Counted from the first letter of the stretch, positions 31,727 through 41,200 are shown. The stretch is 64,000 nt of DNA from Neobacillus niacini (GCF_019749295.1 NZ_JACWFG010000004.1:181856-245855), one strand, 5' to 3'. The notes: generated by a model not told the origin, from the letters alone. Numbers and translations are program-made.

Positions 31727-32371
31727 ATGAATGCTAAATTAGAAAATGCTAAATTAGAAAAGCTAATTGAAAAATATCCAGAGTTAATAGAATGTCAGGA
31801 TAGTATTATGGAAGCTTTTAATGCGATTAAAAAGTCGTATGAAGCAAATGGAAAACTGCTGCTTGCTGGGAATGGAGGCAGTGCAGCCGACTGTGAGCAT
31901 GTTGTTGGTGAATTAATGAAGGGGTTTATGTCGAAGCGGCCTTTGCCTCAAACAGTCAAAGCAAAGTTAAGGGAAGCGGCAGATGGCAGTGACTATCTTG
32001 GTGAGAATTTACAAGGGGCACTCCCTGCTATCTCGCTTGTCAGCCATTCGGCACTTATGACAGCCTTTGCCAATGATGTTGCTCCTGATATGGTGTTTGC
32101 ACAGCAGGTTTACGGTTACGGAAAACTTGGCGATGTATTCTTGGGCTTTAGTACTTCAGGTAATTCCAACAATATTAACCATGCTGTAAAAGTGGCAAAA
32201 GCACTTGGATTAACAACGATCGGATTCACAGGTAAAAGCGGCGGGGCTTTAAAAGAGCTTTGTGATATCACCATATGTGTTCCTTTCGATAGCACACCAG
32301 ATATTCAGGAAAGACATCTGCCTATTTACCACACCCTTTGCATCATGCTTGAGGAGGCGTTCTTTGGATGA
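31727..32371 (+). CDS. SIS-domain phosphosugar isomerase (GmhA-like)
   Basis: A 214-residue single SIS-domain protein. LLAGNGGSAADCEHVVGELMKGF and the phosphate-binding FSTSGNSNNI match the GmhA/DiaA group (sedoheptulose 7-phosphate isomerases). The terminal DIQERHLPIYHTLC is the conserved GmhA tail. ATG 31727 follows AGGGG by 8 bases. It overlaps the ROK kinase start by four bases. It likely isomerises a sugar phosphate made by the neighbouring kinases rather than acting in heptose synthesis, since no other heptose genes are here. Confidence 0.8.
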   Translation: MNAKLENAKLEKLIEKYPELIECQDSIMEAFNAIKKSYEANGKLLLAGNGGSAADCEHVVGELMKGFMSKRPLPQTVKAKLREAADGSDYLGENLQGALPAISLVSHSALMTAFANDVAPDMVFAQQVYGYGKLGDVFLGFSTSGNSNNINHAVKVAKALGLTTIGFTGKSGGALKELCDITICVPFDSTPDIQERHLPIYHTLCIMLEEAFFG

Positions 32372-33345
32372 AGCCCGTTCTAGCAGGTTTAGATATCGGT
32401 GGAACCAAGTGTGCTGTAGTAGTTGGTACAGAAGATCTGCATGGAATTCAGATTTTAGCAAAACAAAGTTTTCCTACTCCTGATACACCCGAAAAGGCTT
32501 TGTCGGAAATGATGGATGCATTAGAGAAAATGTTATTTGAACAGAAAGAGTATGTCTTAACAGCAATTGGAATAAGCTGTGGCGGTCCTCTTGACAGTAA
32601 GAAAGGTCTCATCTTATCACCTCCTAATTTACCAAACTGGGATAAGATTGATGTATTAACACCGCTAAGGAATCGTTTCCAAGTCCCTGTTTCAGTCCAA
32701 AACGATGCCAATGCCTGCGGTCTGGCTGAATGGAAGTGGGGCGCAGGTAAAGGCACACAGAATATGGTCTTTCTAACATTTGGTACGGGAATGGGTGCAG
32801 GTTTCATATTGGATGGCCGCTTGTATACGGGTACTAATGATATGGCTGGTGAAGTCGGCCATGTTCGATTGGAACAGGATGGGCCAATCGGATACGGAAA
32901 GGCTGGATCATTCGAAGGCTATTGCAGCGGCGGAGGTATTGCCCGTTTAGCTCAGATGATGGTTAAAGAGTGGTTTAATCAAGGAATGAGCACCGCTATT
33001 TGTTCTTCAATGGAAGAAATTGCTGAGATCACAGCAAAAAGTGTTGCTGATGCTGCAAATGCCGGGGATGAGCTGGCCAATCAGGTTTATCAGCTTGTCG
33101 GAAAGAAATTAGGGAGAGGCTTAGCGTTATTAATCGATATGCTTAATCCCGAAAAAATTATTATCGGCAGCATTTACTTACGGCAGGAGGCTTTATTAAA
33201 ACCGATTGTGATGGAAGAACTGCGGAAAGAAGCCCTCCCTTTCTCACTGGAGGTTTGTGAGGTTGTTCCTTCAGGGTTAAAAGAAAGTGTGGGTGACCTA
33301 GCGTCTCTCTCTGTTGCCAAATATGCACTTGAACTCGAAGGATAG
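32368..33345 (+). CDS. ROK-family sugar kinase lacking the zinc motif
   Basis: A 325-residue ROK kinase. ATP-binding LDIGGTKCAVVV is at the N-terminus, the catalytic Asp lies in SVQNDANACGLAEW, and GTGMGAGFILDGRLYTG and AGEVGHV follow. The normal zinc motif CxCGxxGCxE is replaced by GPIGYGKAGSFEGYCSGGG, which has no equivalent Cys ligands. This matches a ROK subfamily seen in sugar clusters. It probably phosphorylates glucose, mannose or an N-acetylhexosamine released by the glycosidases. The ATGA overlap with the SIS gene points to a shared step. Confidence 0.82.
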   Translation: MKPVLAGLDIGGTKCAVVVGTEDLHGIQILAKQSFPTPDTPEKALSEMMDALEKMLFEQKEYVLTAIGISCGGPLDSKKGLILSPPNLPNWDKIDVLTPLRNRFQVPVSVQNDANACGLAEWKWGAGKGTQNMVFLTFGTGMGAGFILDGRLYTGTNDMAGEVGHVRLEQDGPIGYGKAGSFEGYCSGGGIARLAQMMVKEWFNQGMSTAICSSMEEIAEITAKSVADAANAGDELANQVYQLVGKKLGRGLALLIDMLNPEKIIIGSIYLRQEALLKPIVMEELRKEALPFSLEVCEVVPSGLKESVGDLASLSVAKYALELEG

Positions 33346-33379
33346 GTCAAGCCCAAAAAAAGACTAAAGGAGTCATACT

Positions 33380-35533
33380 ATGTTTCAAATCGAAAAAACA
33401 CAAGACGAGCTGGATTTTCTTTTTCATAATCAAAGGATTTTATCAGGAATCCAAGTCTCGGTAAATATAGATTCTCACTCAAATTTATTTTTAGGTTTCA
33501 AATCTTCCTCAGAGAGTACAGCAGAAGACCGCCTCGGCACCTATAAGGAATATCGATATCAGTATAGTGATGAGGTGGAAAGTGTAACCGCTGCAGTAAC
33601 ATTCCGCTGCTATGATTCTTTTATAACCACATTTGTTGATGCAGCAATTAAAAATGATGAATTGTTTAAAAAACAAGCTTATTTCTCTCCAAAGCAAGCA
33701 ATTAACATCAGAATTGCTAACCTTATGGATGATTATCAGGCAATGGCAAACTATCAGCATAAAGATTGGTGGACCCGCCCATTTTTTACGAACAACATCA
33801 AGGAAGTGCCTGAACGAACACAATCTTTGCTTTTAAAAGGTGATCATCATTATTATCATCTGCTTCCTGTGTGCGATCAAGAAGCGCGGACAGATTTAGC
33901 TGGAACTGAAAAGGGCTTGCAGATTTCTGTTTCTCCATTTCATGGAGGTTATAACCAGATTAGTACCTTTGCCTTTATTCTTGGAGCATCAAAAGACCCT
34001 TTCCAATTAGTTAATGACAATGTAAAGACTGCTTTAAATTTCTGTGGGCAAAGTGTCCTTTCTAGAGAAGAAAAGAGCTATCCAGAAATACTAGATTATT
34101 TAGGCTGGTGCAGCTGGGATGCCTTTTATCATGAAGTCAATGAGGAAGGAATTCTTACGAAAGCAGAAGAGCTGCAGCAAAAAAATCTTCCTGTTAAATG
34201 GATGATGATTGATGATGGCTGGTCAGAAGTGAGTGGAAGAAAGCTTCAATCCTTTGATGCTGATCAAGCGAAATTCCCTAGTGGACTATCCAGTACTGTA
34301 TCCTCCCTTAAACAGAAGTATGGGGTAAACTGGGTAGGTGTTTGGCACACACTTGCAGGGTATTGGGAAGGAATTGCGCCCGATAGTTCTTTAGCAAAAT
34401 CTTTAGATAAGCATTTATACCAAGCGAAAAATGGCAGTTTAATCCCATCCCCTAATGCGGAAGCAGGCTTTGGTTTTTGGCATGCCTGGCATTCAAAACT
34501 TAAAAAAGATGGAATCGATTTTGTTAAGGTAGACAGCCAAAGTGCCATTTCAAACTTTATGGCTCATAACCAGTCAGTTGGTGAGGCTGCCAGTGGAGCT
34601 CACACAGCACTTGAAGCGTCCTGTTCTTTGCATTTTAATAATACGGTTATCAATTGTATGGGAATGGCAGAGGAAAATATTTGGCATCGTCCATACTCCG
34701 CTGTTTCACGAAACAGCGATGATTTTGTCCCGCAGGAATTGAATGGTTTTAAAGAACATGCGCTGCAAAATGCCTATAATTCCCTTTATCATGGTGCCTT
34801 CTATTGGGGCGACTGGGATATGTATTGGACGAAAAACCATGATGATCAGCAGAATATGATTTTGCGCGTCATAAGCGGCGGTCCCATTTATTTCAGTGAT
34901 GCTGTTGATAGCACGAATCCAGAAATGATTTGGCCGCTGATTTACAAGGATGGCCGAATTATTCGCTGTGACCAGCCTGGGATGCCAACAGAGGATTGCT
35001 TATTTAATGATCCTTTCAAAACAAAGGTGCCGCTTAAAATCTGGAACACCAGTAAAGGGGCAGGCGTTGTCGCAGCTTTTAATATATTTGAAGGAAATGA
35101 ACCTATTAGAGGCTCTATTGGTCCAAAGGATGTACCCAATTTAATAGGTGAAGAGTTTATCCTCTTTGATGTCCTAACAAAGAAACATTGGAAGCTGAAA
35201 AAAGACGAAGTAATCAATATCGAATTAGGTGAAAATGGCAGTTCAGTATACCTTCTAATACCGGTAAAGAATTCAATCACGCCGATTGGACTTATCAATA
35301 AGTTTATTTGCAATCATGCAATAGAAAATAGTTGGTGCACGGAGACAGGGTTGAAGCAAAGGTTAAAAGAAGGCGGAGTATTTGCATTCTTGTCTGAAAC
35401 GCAGCCATTAAAAGCAACCGTTAATGGTGTAGCGGCACCAATCGAAGTGGATGCTGTTAACCAGTCTATTTATAGTATTGATTGTCAAAACATTGAGGGT
35501 GAAGTGCTTCTAGAAGTAGTGATAAAAGACTAA
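33380..35533 (+). CDS. GH36 / raffinose synthase-Sip1 family glycosidase
   Basis: A 717-residue protein of the raffinose synthase/seed-imbibition (Sip1) branch of GH36. The N-terminal beta domain is followed by a TIM barrel with YLGWCSWDAFY, WMMIDDGWSE, GIDFVKVDSQS (nucleophile Asp in VKVD), AVSRNSDDF (acid/base Asp region) and WGDWDMYWT. A small C-terminal beta domain follows. It is an alpha-galactosidase-like hydrolase or transferase. No signal peptide, so intracellular. It follows the ROK kinase by 34 bases and ends its operon. Confidence 0.82.
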   Translation: MFQIEKTQDELDFLFHNQRILSGIQVSVNIDSHSNLFLGFKSSSESTAEDRLGTYKEYRYQYSDEVESVTAAVTFRCYDSFITTFVDAAIKNDELFKKQAYFSPKQAINIRIANLMDDYQAMANYQHKDWWTRPFFTNNIKEVPERTQSLLLKGDHHYYHLLPVCDQEARTDLAGTEKGLQISVSPFHGGYNQISTFAFILGASKDPFQLVNDNVKTALNFCGQSVLSREEKSYPEILDYLGWCSWDAFYHEVNEEGILTKAEELQQKNLPVKWMMIDDGWSEVSGRKLQSFDADQAKFPSGLSSTVSSLKQKYGVNWVGVWHTLAGYWEGIAPDSSLAKSLDKHLYQAKNGSLIPSPNAEAGFGFWHAWHSKLKKDGIDFVKVDSQSAISNFMAHNQSVGEAASGAHTALEASCSLHFNNTVINCMGMAEENIWHRPYSAVSRNSDDFVPQELNGFKEHALQNAYNSLYHGAFYWGDWDMYWTKNHDDQQNMILRVISGGPIYFSDAVDSTNPEMIWPLIYKDGRIIRCDQPGMPTEDCLFNDPFKTKVPLKIWNTSKGAGVVAAFNIFEGNEPIRGSIGPKDVPNLIGEEFILFDVLTKKHWKLKKDEVINIELGENGSSVYLLIPVKNSITPIGLINKFICNHAIENSWCTETGLKQRLKEGGVFAFLSETQPLKATVNGVAAPIEVDAVNQSIYSIDCQNIEGEVLLEVVIKD

Positions 35534-35610
35534 GGTGAAGGAGGTATGAATGTGAAAAAAACAAGTATGAAGTAAGAATTCCGGTTGATCTTTTAGAATA
35601 GAGACTTAAT

Positions 35611-35628
35611 TTTGGGAACGTTCCCAAA
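35611..35628. promoter_or_regulatory. LacI-family operator O4
   Basis: TTTGGGAACGTTCCCAAA is a perfect 18-base palindrome containing the O1 core (35613-35626). It lies in the 214-base gap before the GH1 gene, overlapping a weak -10 (TAATTT at 35607-35612) whose -35 would be TTGATC at 35585. This marks a second regulated transcription start within the locus. Confidence 0.78.
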
Positions 35629-35747
35629 CAAGGAGTTCTCCTCACTAAAAGAGCTCAGGTGCTTGTTACCACATTGCGGATCAGGCTATTGAAAATGAAG
35701 TTATCTCAAGAAGAATATAAAGGTTATGAAAGGAAGGGGTAGAAAGC

Positions 35748-37091
35748 ATGGCAACCATTACTTTCCCTAAAGATTTTCGTTTTGGAGTGTCAACAGCATC
35801 TTATCAAATTGAAGGTGCCTATGACGAAGATGGCAGAGGTATGTCTATATGGGATACCTATAGCCGAATTCCTGGCAGGGTCCTAAATGGAGACAATGGT
35901 GATACTGCTTGTGACAGCTATCATCGTATGGATGAAGATATTGCATTATTAAAAGAGTTAGGTGTGAATACTTATCGATTCTCCATTGCATGGCCGAGGA
36001 TTTTTCCGAACGGAAGAGGTGAAGTCAATCAAAAAGGGCTGGACCACTATCATCAGTTTGTCGATAAACTAATAGAAAACGGAATTGAACCTCTTTGTAC
36101 CATCTACCATTGGGATCTACCGCAATCTCTCCAAGATGAGGGCGGTTGGAAGAATCGACAAACCATTGAAGCTTTTGTTGAGTATTCCGATTTATTATTC
36201 CGTGAGTTTTCAGGGAAAATAAAATCCTGGTTAACGATTAATGAACCGTGGTGTGTTTCCTTTTTAGGATATTTCGTTGGCGAACAGGCTCCAGGGGAAA
36301 AAGATCTTCAAACATCCCTTGATGTTGCCCATCACCTTTTGCTCGCACATGGACGAGCTGTAAAGCGATTTAAAGAACTAGGTATTCCTGGAGAAATCGG
36401 ATTTGCGCCAAATGTTACATGGTATGAACCTTTCAGCAATCAACCAGAAGATGTTGAGGCTTGTAAGCGGATTTCAGCATGGTTTATGGAGTGGTTCTTA
36501 GACCCAGTATTTAAAGGCAGCTATCCGCAAATTCTAGTAGATTGGTTTGCAAAAAAAGGGGCAAAAGTAAATATTCAGGAAGGCGATATGGAAATCATTT
36601 CGCAGCCTATTGATATTTTAGGAATCAATTTTTATACAGGAAATGTTTCGCGCTATAAAGAAGGAAATGGAACGTTTGATTGTGAACATCTGGATGGTTT
36701 ATTTGATAAAACAGACATCGGGTTTACGATCTATGCCGATGCTTTTTACAAGGTGCTGGTGGATATCAAAAATAAATATGGCGATGTGCCCGTCTACATC
36801 ACAGAAAATGGTGCAACGTATAATCAAGATCCAGTCGACGGTCGTGTTATTGATGATAAACGAATCAAATACTTAAAGCAGCATTTAACACAGATTAGTC
36901 GTGCGCTGGCATCGGGTGTGAATTTAAAAGGCTACTGCGTTTGGTCATTGATGGATAATTATGAATGGTCTTATGGCTACAGTATGAGGTTTGGTCTTGT
37001 TCATGTTGATTATCATACATTGAAGCGTACGAAAAAAGACAGCTATTTCTGGTACAAGAAACTGAATCAAAACCATTGGTTTGAATTGTAG
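35748..37091 (+). CDS. GH1 beta-glycosidase
   Basis: A 447-residue GH1 enzyme with the N-terminal signature FRFGVSTASYQIEGA. The acid/base Glu lies in LTINEPW and the nucleophile Glu in VYITENGA. The terminal WSLMDNYEWSYGYSMRFGLVHVDY is typical. The aglycone region does not contain the phospho-binding pattern of 6-phospho-beta-glucosidases as far as I can see, so it likely cleaves beta-glucosides, beta-galactosides or beta-mannosides. No signal peptide. First gene after operator O4. Confidence 0.92.
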   Translation: MATITFPKDFRFGVSTASYQIEGAYDEDGRGMSIWDTYSRIPGRVLNGDNGDTACDSYHRMDEDIALLKELGVNTYRFSIAWPRIFPNGRGEVNQKGLDHYHQFVDKLIENGIEPLCTIYHWDLPQSLQDEGGWKNRQTIEAFVEYSDLLFREFSGKIKSWLTINEPWCVSFLGYFVGEQAPGEKDLQTSLDVAHHLLLAHGRAVKRFKELGIPGEIGFAPNVTWYEPFSNQPEDVEACKRISAWFMEWFLDPVFKGSYPQILVDWFAKKGAKVNIQEGDMEIISQPIDILGINFYTGNVSRYKEGNGTFDCEHLDGLFDKTDIGFTIYADAFYKVLVDIKNKYGDVPVYITENGATYNQDPVDGRVIDDKRIKYLKQHLTQISRALASGVNLKGYCVWSLMDNYEWSYGYSMRFGLVHVDYHTLKRTKKDSYFWYKKLNQNHWFEL

Positions 37092-37099
37092 GTGTTACG

Positions 37100-38983
37100 A
37101 TGAATATTCACTTTAGTGGTGATTTGCAGGGACTTGAACAAGGAATAGAAATTATTTGCAGAGAGTTAGATATCAAGCAAACGGAAGATGGAATTCCTAT
37201 CACTGTGGAACAAATGACAGGTCCATTAATGGCTGCCTGCAAGAAAGACTCTGGAGTAATTCGCTATCAAGAAAAAATACACTTTTTTCGTGCATTAGGA
37301 TTGTGGCTGCAGGAGTTTGAGGAGCGTAATCAATTTGAAATAAGTGAAGAACCGCAATTTAAAACAAATGGTGTGTTGGTAGATTGCTCGCGTAATGCTG
37401 TAATGACCGTAGACGGGATTTATACTCTTTTACGAAAAATGGCTTTAATGGGTTTGAATATAGTCATGATGTACACAGAGGATACCTTCACAGTTGAGAA
37501 ATATCCCTATTTCGGGTATATGCGCGGCCGATATACCGAAAAGGAATTACAAGCTTGTGATGAATATGCGCAGCATTTAGGCATTGAAATGATTCCATGT
37601 ATTCAGACACTCGCCCATTTAACAGAGGCTTTGAAGTGGAATTATGCATCAAAAATAAGAGATACTGCTGATATTTTGTTAGCAGATCTTGATGAAACCT
37701 ATGAATTTATTGAGGAGTTGTTAAAAGCTGCCTCACGTCCATTCAAGAGTAAGCGTATCCATATTGGAATGGACGAAGCACATCAGCTTGGCTTAGGAAA
37801 GTATTTAGAGGAGCATGGATATCAAAAACGTTTTGATATTATGAATAAGCATCTTCACAGGGTGGTATCACTCGCTGAAACGTTAGACTTAAAACCGATG
37901 ATTTGGAGCGATATGTATTTTCGACTGGGCTCCAAATCAGGGAATTATTATGATTTGAATGTGGACATTCCTGAGGATGTTATTGAATCTATGCCGGGCA
38001 ATGTCCAATTTGTGTATTGGGATTATTATCATAGTGATGAAGAGTTTTACCGAACATTCTTGAAAAAACATAAAGAATTTGGCTCAGAGCCTATCTTCGC
38101 CGGCGGCGTATGGACATGGAATGGCATTGCTCCGAACTATGGAAAAACAATCGTTACAACAAACGCCGCTTTAGAAGCTTGTAAAAAGGAAGGAATCACT
38201 GAGGTATTTGCAACCATGTGGGGCGATAACGGAGCAGAAACACATCCATTTACCGGATTGGCTGGTTTGCAGTTATATGCTGAACACGGTTATGCCAGTG
38301 AAGTGAGTCAAGAGAAGTTAGCTAAACGATTCAATTTTTGCACCGGCGGAAATTGGGATGATTTTGTTGCCTTAAATGAATTTGATGAGACACCTGGTGT
38401 TTCTAAAGATAACCTGCATGAATCAAATCCATCTAAGTTTTTGTTATGGCAGGATGTTTTACTCGGTTTATACGATGAGAATATTCGTTCCTTGCCGTTA
38501 CGTGAACATTACGCAAATTTGGCTTTGGTCTTGGAAAGAGCAAAAGACAGGAATACAAGCTGGTCAGCCATTTTTAGTTTTTATACCCAGCTGGCTCATG
38601 TATTGAGTATGAAAGCCGACATAGGCATCAAATTAAAGGATGCCTTTGACCAAAATGATAATCATCGATTAACAGACCTGAAAATGGAGCTGCCAATATT
38701 ACGTGATATGGTAGATGATTTACGTAAACTCCATCGTTCCCTATGGTTTTCTACAATGAAACCATTTGGCTGGGAAATTATTGATATTCGCTATGGAGGA
38801 ATACTCTCAAGGTTAGAAACAGCAGAGTATCGAATTGACCAGTGGCTTAATGGTGAGATTGACAGATTTGAAGAGTTAGAAGTCGAGAGGCTTTACCATG
38901 ATGCACCATGGAAAATGCCTGAAGGTGCTTTAGGAAGAAATTCGTACCATCGGATTGTAACTGCTGGAACATTTTCCGGATAA
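37100..38983 (+). CDS. GH20 beta-N-acetylhexosaminidase-like protein
   Basis: A 627-residue protein. The N-terminal region is followed by a TIM barrel beginning NGVLVDCSRNAVMTVDGIYTLLRKMALMG. The catalytic Asp-Glu pair is in KRIHIGMDEAHQLG, and the barrel ends with VWTWNGIAPNY and MWGDNGAE. This layout matches the GcnA-type exo-hexosaminidases of GH20. A long helical C-terminal domain follows. No signal peptide. It starts 8 bases after the GH1 stop. It would remove terminal GlcNAc or GalNAc from imported oligosaccharides. Confidence 0.82.
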   Translation: MNIHFSGDLQGLEQGIEIICRELDIKQTEDGIPITVEQMTGPLMAACKKDSGVIRYQEKIHFFRALGLWLQEFEERNQFEISEEPQFKTNGVLVDCSRNAVMTVDGIYTLLRKMALMGLNIVMMYTEDTFTVEKYPYFGYMRGRYTEKELQACDEYAQHLGIEMIPCIQTLAHLTEALKWNYASKIRDTADILLADLDETYEFIEELLKAASRPFKSKRIHIGMDEAHQLGLGKYLEEHGYQKRFDIMNKHLHRVVSLAETLDLKPMIWSDMYFRLGSKSGNYYDLNVDIPEDVIESMPGNVQFVYWDYYHSDEEFYRTFLKKHKEFGSEPIFAGGVWTWNGIAPNYGKTIVTTNAALEACKKEGITEVFATMWGDNGAETHPFTGLAGLQLYAEHGYASEVSQEKLAKRFNFCTGGNWDDFVALNEFDETPGVSKDNLHESNPSKFLLWQDVLLGLYDENIRSLPLREHYANLALVLERAKDRNTSWSAIFSFYTQLAHVLSMKADIGIKLKDAFDQNDNHRLTDLKMELPILRDMVDDLRKLHRSLWFSTMKPFGWEIIDIRYGGILSRLETAEYRIDQWLNGEIDRFEELEVERLYHDAPWKMPEGALGRNSYHRIVTAGTFSG

Positions 38984-39003
38984 ACTTTATAGAGGTGTAG
39001 AGA

Positions 39004-39822
39004 ATGATCATTGGTTTTCAAACTGCAAATTATTTTGCTCGTGCAACGAACTATCAGTCAAGTGTGGAAGCATGGGGAGAAGCTGAGCGCAAAGTAATTG
39101 AAACCTTTAGCTTAGCTGAATTCAATAACATTTGCCGGGATATACAAGGTGCGGGCTTTCAAAATATGGAACTATGGATGGGACATGCCTTTCCTAAATT
39201 TATGACTCCTTATTTTGCAGAAGAATTAAAGAAAATATGGCAGAGCTATGGTTTAAATGTCTATTCCTATTCTTGTTCGCTAGGTGATCCAATCCATTAT
39301 CCAAGATGGACAAGGCTATGTTTTGAGACAGCTCAAATGCTGGGAATTGACTTGATTACAAGCGGAATTTCCAAAGAGTCTGCTCCTGTTATATATAGTT
39401 TATGTAAAGAATTTGGAATCAAGGTGGGCGTTGAGAACCATCCAGAAAAGCATCCCGATGAAATCAAAGCCATCATCGGTGATTATGGTGATTTACTTGG
39501 TGCTGTGGTTGATACAGGTTGGTATGGAACACAGGGTTTTTCTGCATCTGAAGCGATTCTGCAATTAAAGGATTCGTTACTTAATGTACATTTAAAAGAT
39601 GTCAGAGAAGCAGGCAAACATGATCCTGTCGCACTGGGAACGGGGATAGCCGGTATTGCAGAGTGTGTTTATGCACTAAAAGAAATTGGCTATGACCGGA
39701 CAGTATCCATCGAGCAGGAAACGGGGGAGTATGATCCGACTGAAGACTGCGCCCATGCACTTCAATGGGTTAAGAGTTTAATAGATGAAAAAAAGACTGA
39801 TTCCCAGTCGGTAATGCTTTAA
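39004..39822 (+). CDS. TIM-barrel sugar isomerase/epimerase-family protein
   Basis: A 272-residue xylose-isomerase-like TIM-barrel protein. KVGVENHPEKHPDEI (metal Glu), AVVDTGWYG, VHLKDVREAGKHD and VSIEQETGEYD hold the usual metal-binding Glu, Asp, His and Glu. Family members are hydroxypyruvate isomerases (OtnI type), ketose epimerases, inosose dehydratases and 3-keto-glycoside eliminases. It may act with the Gfo/Idh genes or the OtnC/OtnK pair. It is followed by a 275-bp repeat element. Confidence 0.75.
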   Translation: MIIGFQTANYFARATNYQSSVEAWGEAERKVIETFSLAEFNNICRDIQGAGFQNMELWMGHAFPKFMTPYFAEELKKIWQSYGLNVYSYSCSLGDPIHYPRWTRLCFETAQMLGIDLITSGISKESAPVIYSLCKEFGIKVGVENHPEKHPDEIKAIIGDYGDLLGAVVDTGWYGTQGFSASEAILQLKDSLLNVHLKDVREAGKHDPVALGTGIAGIAECVYALKEIGYDRTVSIEQETGEYDPTEDCAHALQWVKSLIDEKKTDSQSVML

Positions 39823-39837
39823 TTCCTTTTATCCAAA

Positions 39838-40111
39838 GGCTCTGTAAAACTGAATGTTGATTTCACTGTGTTTGGAACATAAGCGGAGAATTTCCGTTTA
39901 AATTGGGAAATACCTTTATTTCCTTGAAAATAGGCGGAGTTTTTCCGCTTATTGTATTCAAATCCTTGTAATTTGTCTTATTTGAAGCAGTTAGCCGGAA
40001 TATCTCCGCTTATACCTGCTTCTTAAGGTTCCAATATAACAATAGCCGGAAATTCTCCGCCTATGAATCCTCAACCCTACACGAAAATCAATAATGAATA
40101 ATAACAGAGCC
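39838..40111 (+). mobile_element. MITE-like element, copy 1 (274 bp)
   Basis: Bounded by GGCTCTGT and ACAGAGCC as part of imperfect terminal inverted repeats of about 28 bases. It contains four roughly 20-base palindromes of the AAGCGGAGAATTTCCGTTTA type (also near AGGCGGAGTTTTTCCGCTTA). It is flanked by a perfect 8-base direct repeat, TATCCAAA (39830-39837 and 40112-40119), a target-site duplication. It has no open reading frame. A near-identical copy lies inverted at 47801-48075. It fills nearly all of the gap 39823-40139. Confidence 0.82.
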
Positions 40112-40139
40112 TATCCAAAAAACGATGAGGAGTGAAATG

Positions 40140-41117
40140 ATGGTACGGATTGCAGTAGTGGGTACAGGCTGGCAGGGCCAGGGGCATTTAAGTACGATGC
40201 AGAAGATAGCTGGAATTGAAGTCGTGGGTGTTTGTGAATTAAATGAAGAAACTCTCTTAAAAGCCGTAACTAAATTTGGTGTAAAGGGTTTTTCTGATTA
40301 TGTGATAATGCTTGAAGAAAGTAAGCCAGAAGGAGTCATTATCTGTACACCTCCAGAAGTGCGGGAATTTCTTGTGCGTGAAGCGGCGGAAAGGGGAATT
40401 CATTGTTTTATTGAAAAACCGCCTGCGAAAAATCTCGAGCAGGCCCTAAAGGTTGTTGAGATATTAGAACGTACTGGAGTGATTAACAGTGTTGGCTTTA
40501 TGTACCGATACAGTCCTGCTGTCGCCTTTTTAAAAGAACTTATTAAAGGCAAAAGGGTTGCATGGGTCCGCAGTGCCATGCTTGATGGTTTAGCACTCCG
40601 CCCAAACTGGCCGCGCTGGTTTTTTAATAAGGAAATTTCAGGAGGGCCAGTTTTTGATCAGGCAATTCATATTTTTGATCTCTCTCGCTATCTGCTTGGG
40701 GAAGTAGACGAAGTAACTGGTTTCCAAGGCAATCTTGTTGTTCAAAAAGAAGGGGACTTTACGGTTGAGGATAGCTTTACCCTATCAATGAAATACCAAA
40801 ATGGAGTATTACAAAATCATACCCATACATGGTCCTATCCGGATGTATTTACGCAAATAGAAATGATTTCCGACCAGCTGCATGTAACACTTGACCTTGT
40901 TAAAGGAAGTGTAAGCGGTAAGGTGGAGGGTGTAGAAGTGTTCTTTGAAGCGGAGGACCATGGACTCTATCAGCTTGAACTGGAAGCATTCGCAAAGGCC
41001 ATTGAAGAGAAAAATCCCGCTTTTGTCCTGGCAACCTATAAAGACAGCATTCAATCTCTATCAGTTTCCCTCAACGCACTAAAGGTACTTGAGGCAGATA
41101 AAATAGTAAATGAATAG
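40140..41117 (+). CDS. Gfo/Idh/MocA-family oxidoreductase (1)
   Basis: A 325-residue NAD(P)-dependent oxidoreductase. The Rossmann motif VAVVGTGWQGQGH and the catalytic Lys in FIEKPPAK are present. The substrate domain has GGPVFDQAIHIFDLSRYLLGE with the conserved D-x3-H. ATG 40140 follows GAGGAG by 7 bases. It oxidises or reduces a sugar, sugar acid or inositol-like ring. It starts only 28 bases after the MITE-like element, so its transcription comes from upstream or from within the element. Confidence 0.85.
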   Translation: MVRIAVVGTGWQGQGHLSTMQKIAGIEVVGVCELNEETLLKAVTKFGVKGFSDYVIMLEESKPEGVIICTPPEVREFLVREAAERGIHCFIEKPPAKNLEQALKVVEILERTGVINSVGFMYRYSPAVAFLKELIKGKRVAWVRSAMLDGLALRPNWPRWFFNKEISGGPVFDQAIHIFDLSRYLLGEVDEVTGFQGNLVVQKEGDFTVEDSFTLSMKYQNGVLQNHTHTWSYPDVFTQIEMISDQLHVTLDLVKGSVSGKVEGVEVFFEAEDHGLYQLELEAFAKAIEEKNPAFVLATYKDSIQSLSVSLNALKVLEADKIVNE

Positions 41118-41129
41118 GAGTGTCACTTA

Positions 41130-41173
41130 AGAGAGTGCCGAGACTGCTTATAAGGTGTCCGCAGGCATTCTCT
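41130..41173 (+). other. Intercistronic hairpin
   Basis: AGAGAGTGCC pairs with GGCATTCTCT (one G-U), with extra inner pairing. No T-tract follows. Possible mRNA processing or stability element between the oxidoreductase and DUF624 genes. Confidence 0.45.
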
Positions 41174-41200
41174 ATAATTACATGTAAAGGAGAAAGTGAT

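Noticed and set aside
35534..35747. Short frame after GAAGGAGG near 35547 that begins MNVKKTSMK, and a possible gene remnant
   Set aside because: Eight or nine codons followed by a stop; a frameshifted reading gives YEVRIPVDLLE but no family could be recognised. Only the LacI operator in this gap is supported.
39838..40111. CRISPR-like array from the repeated AGCGGA palindromes
   Set aside because: The repeats are imperfect palindromes of about 20 bases with different spacing, inside an element with terminal inverted repeats and a target duplication. No cas genes are present.
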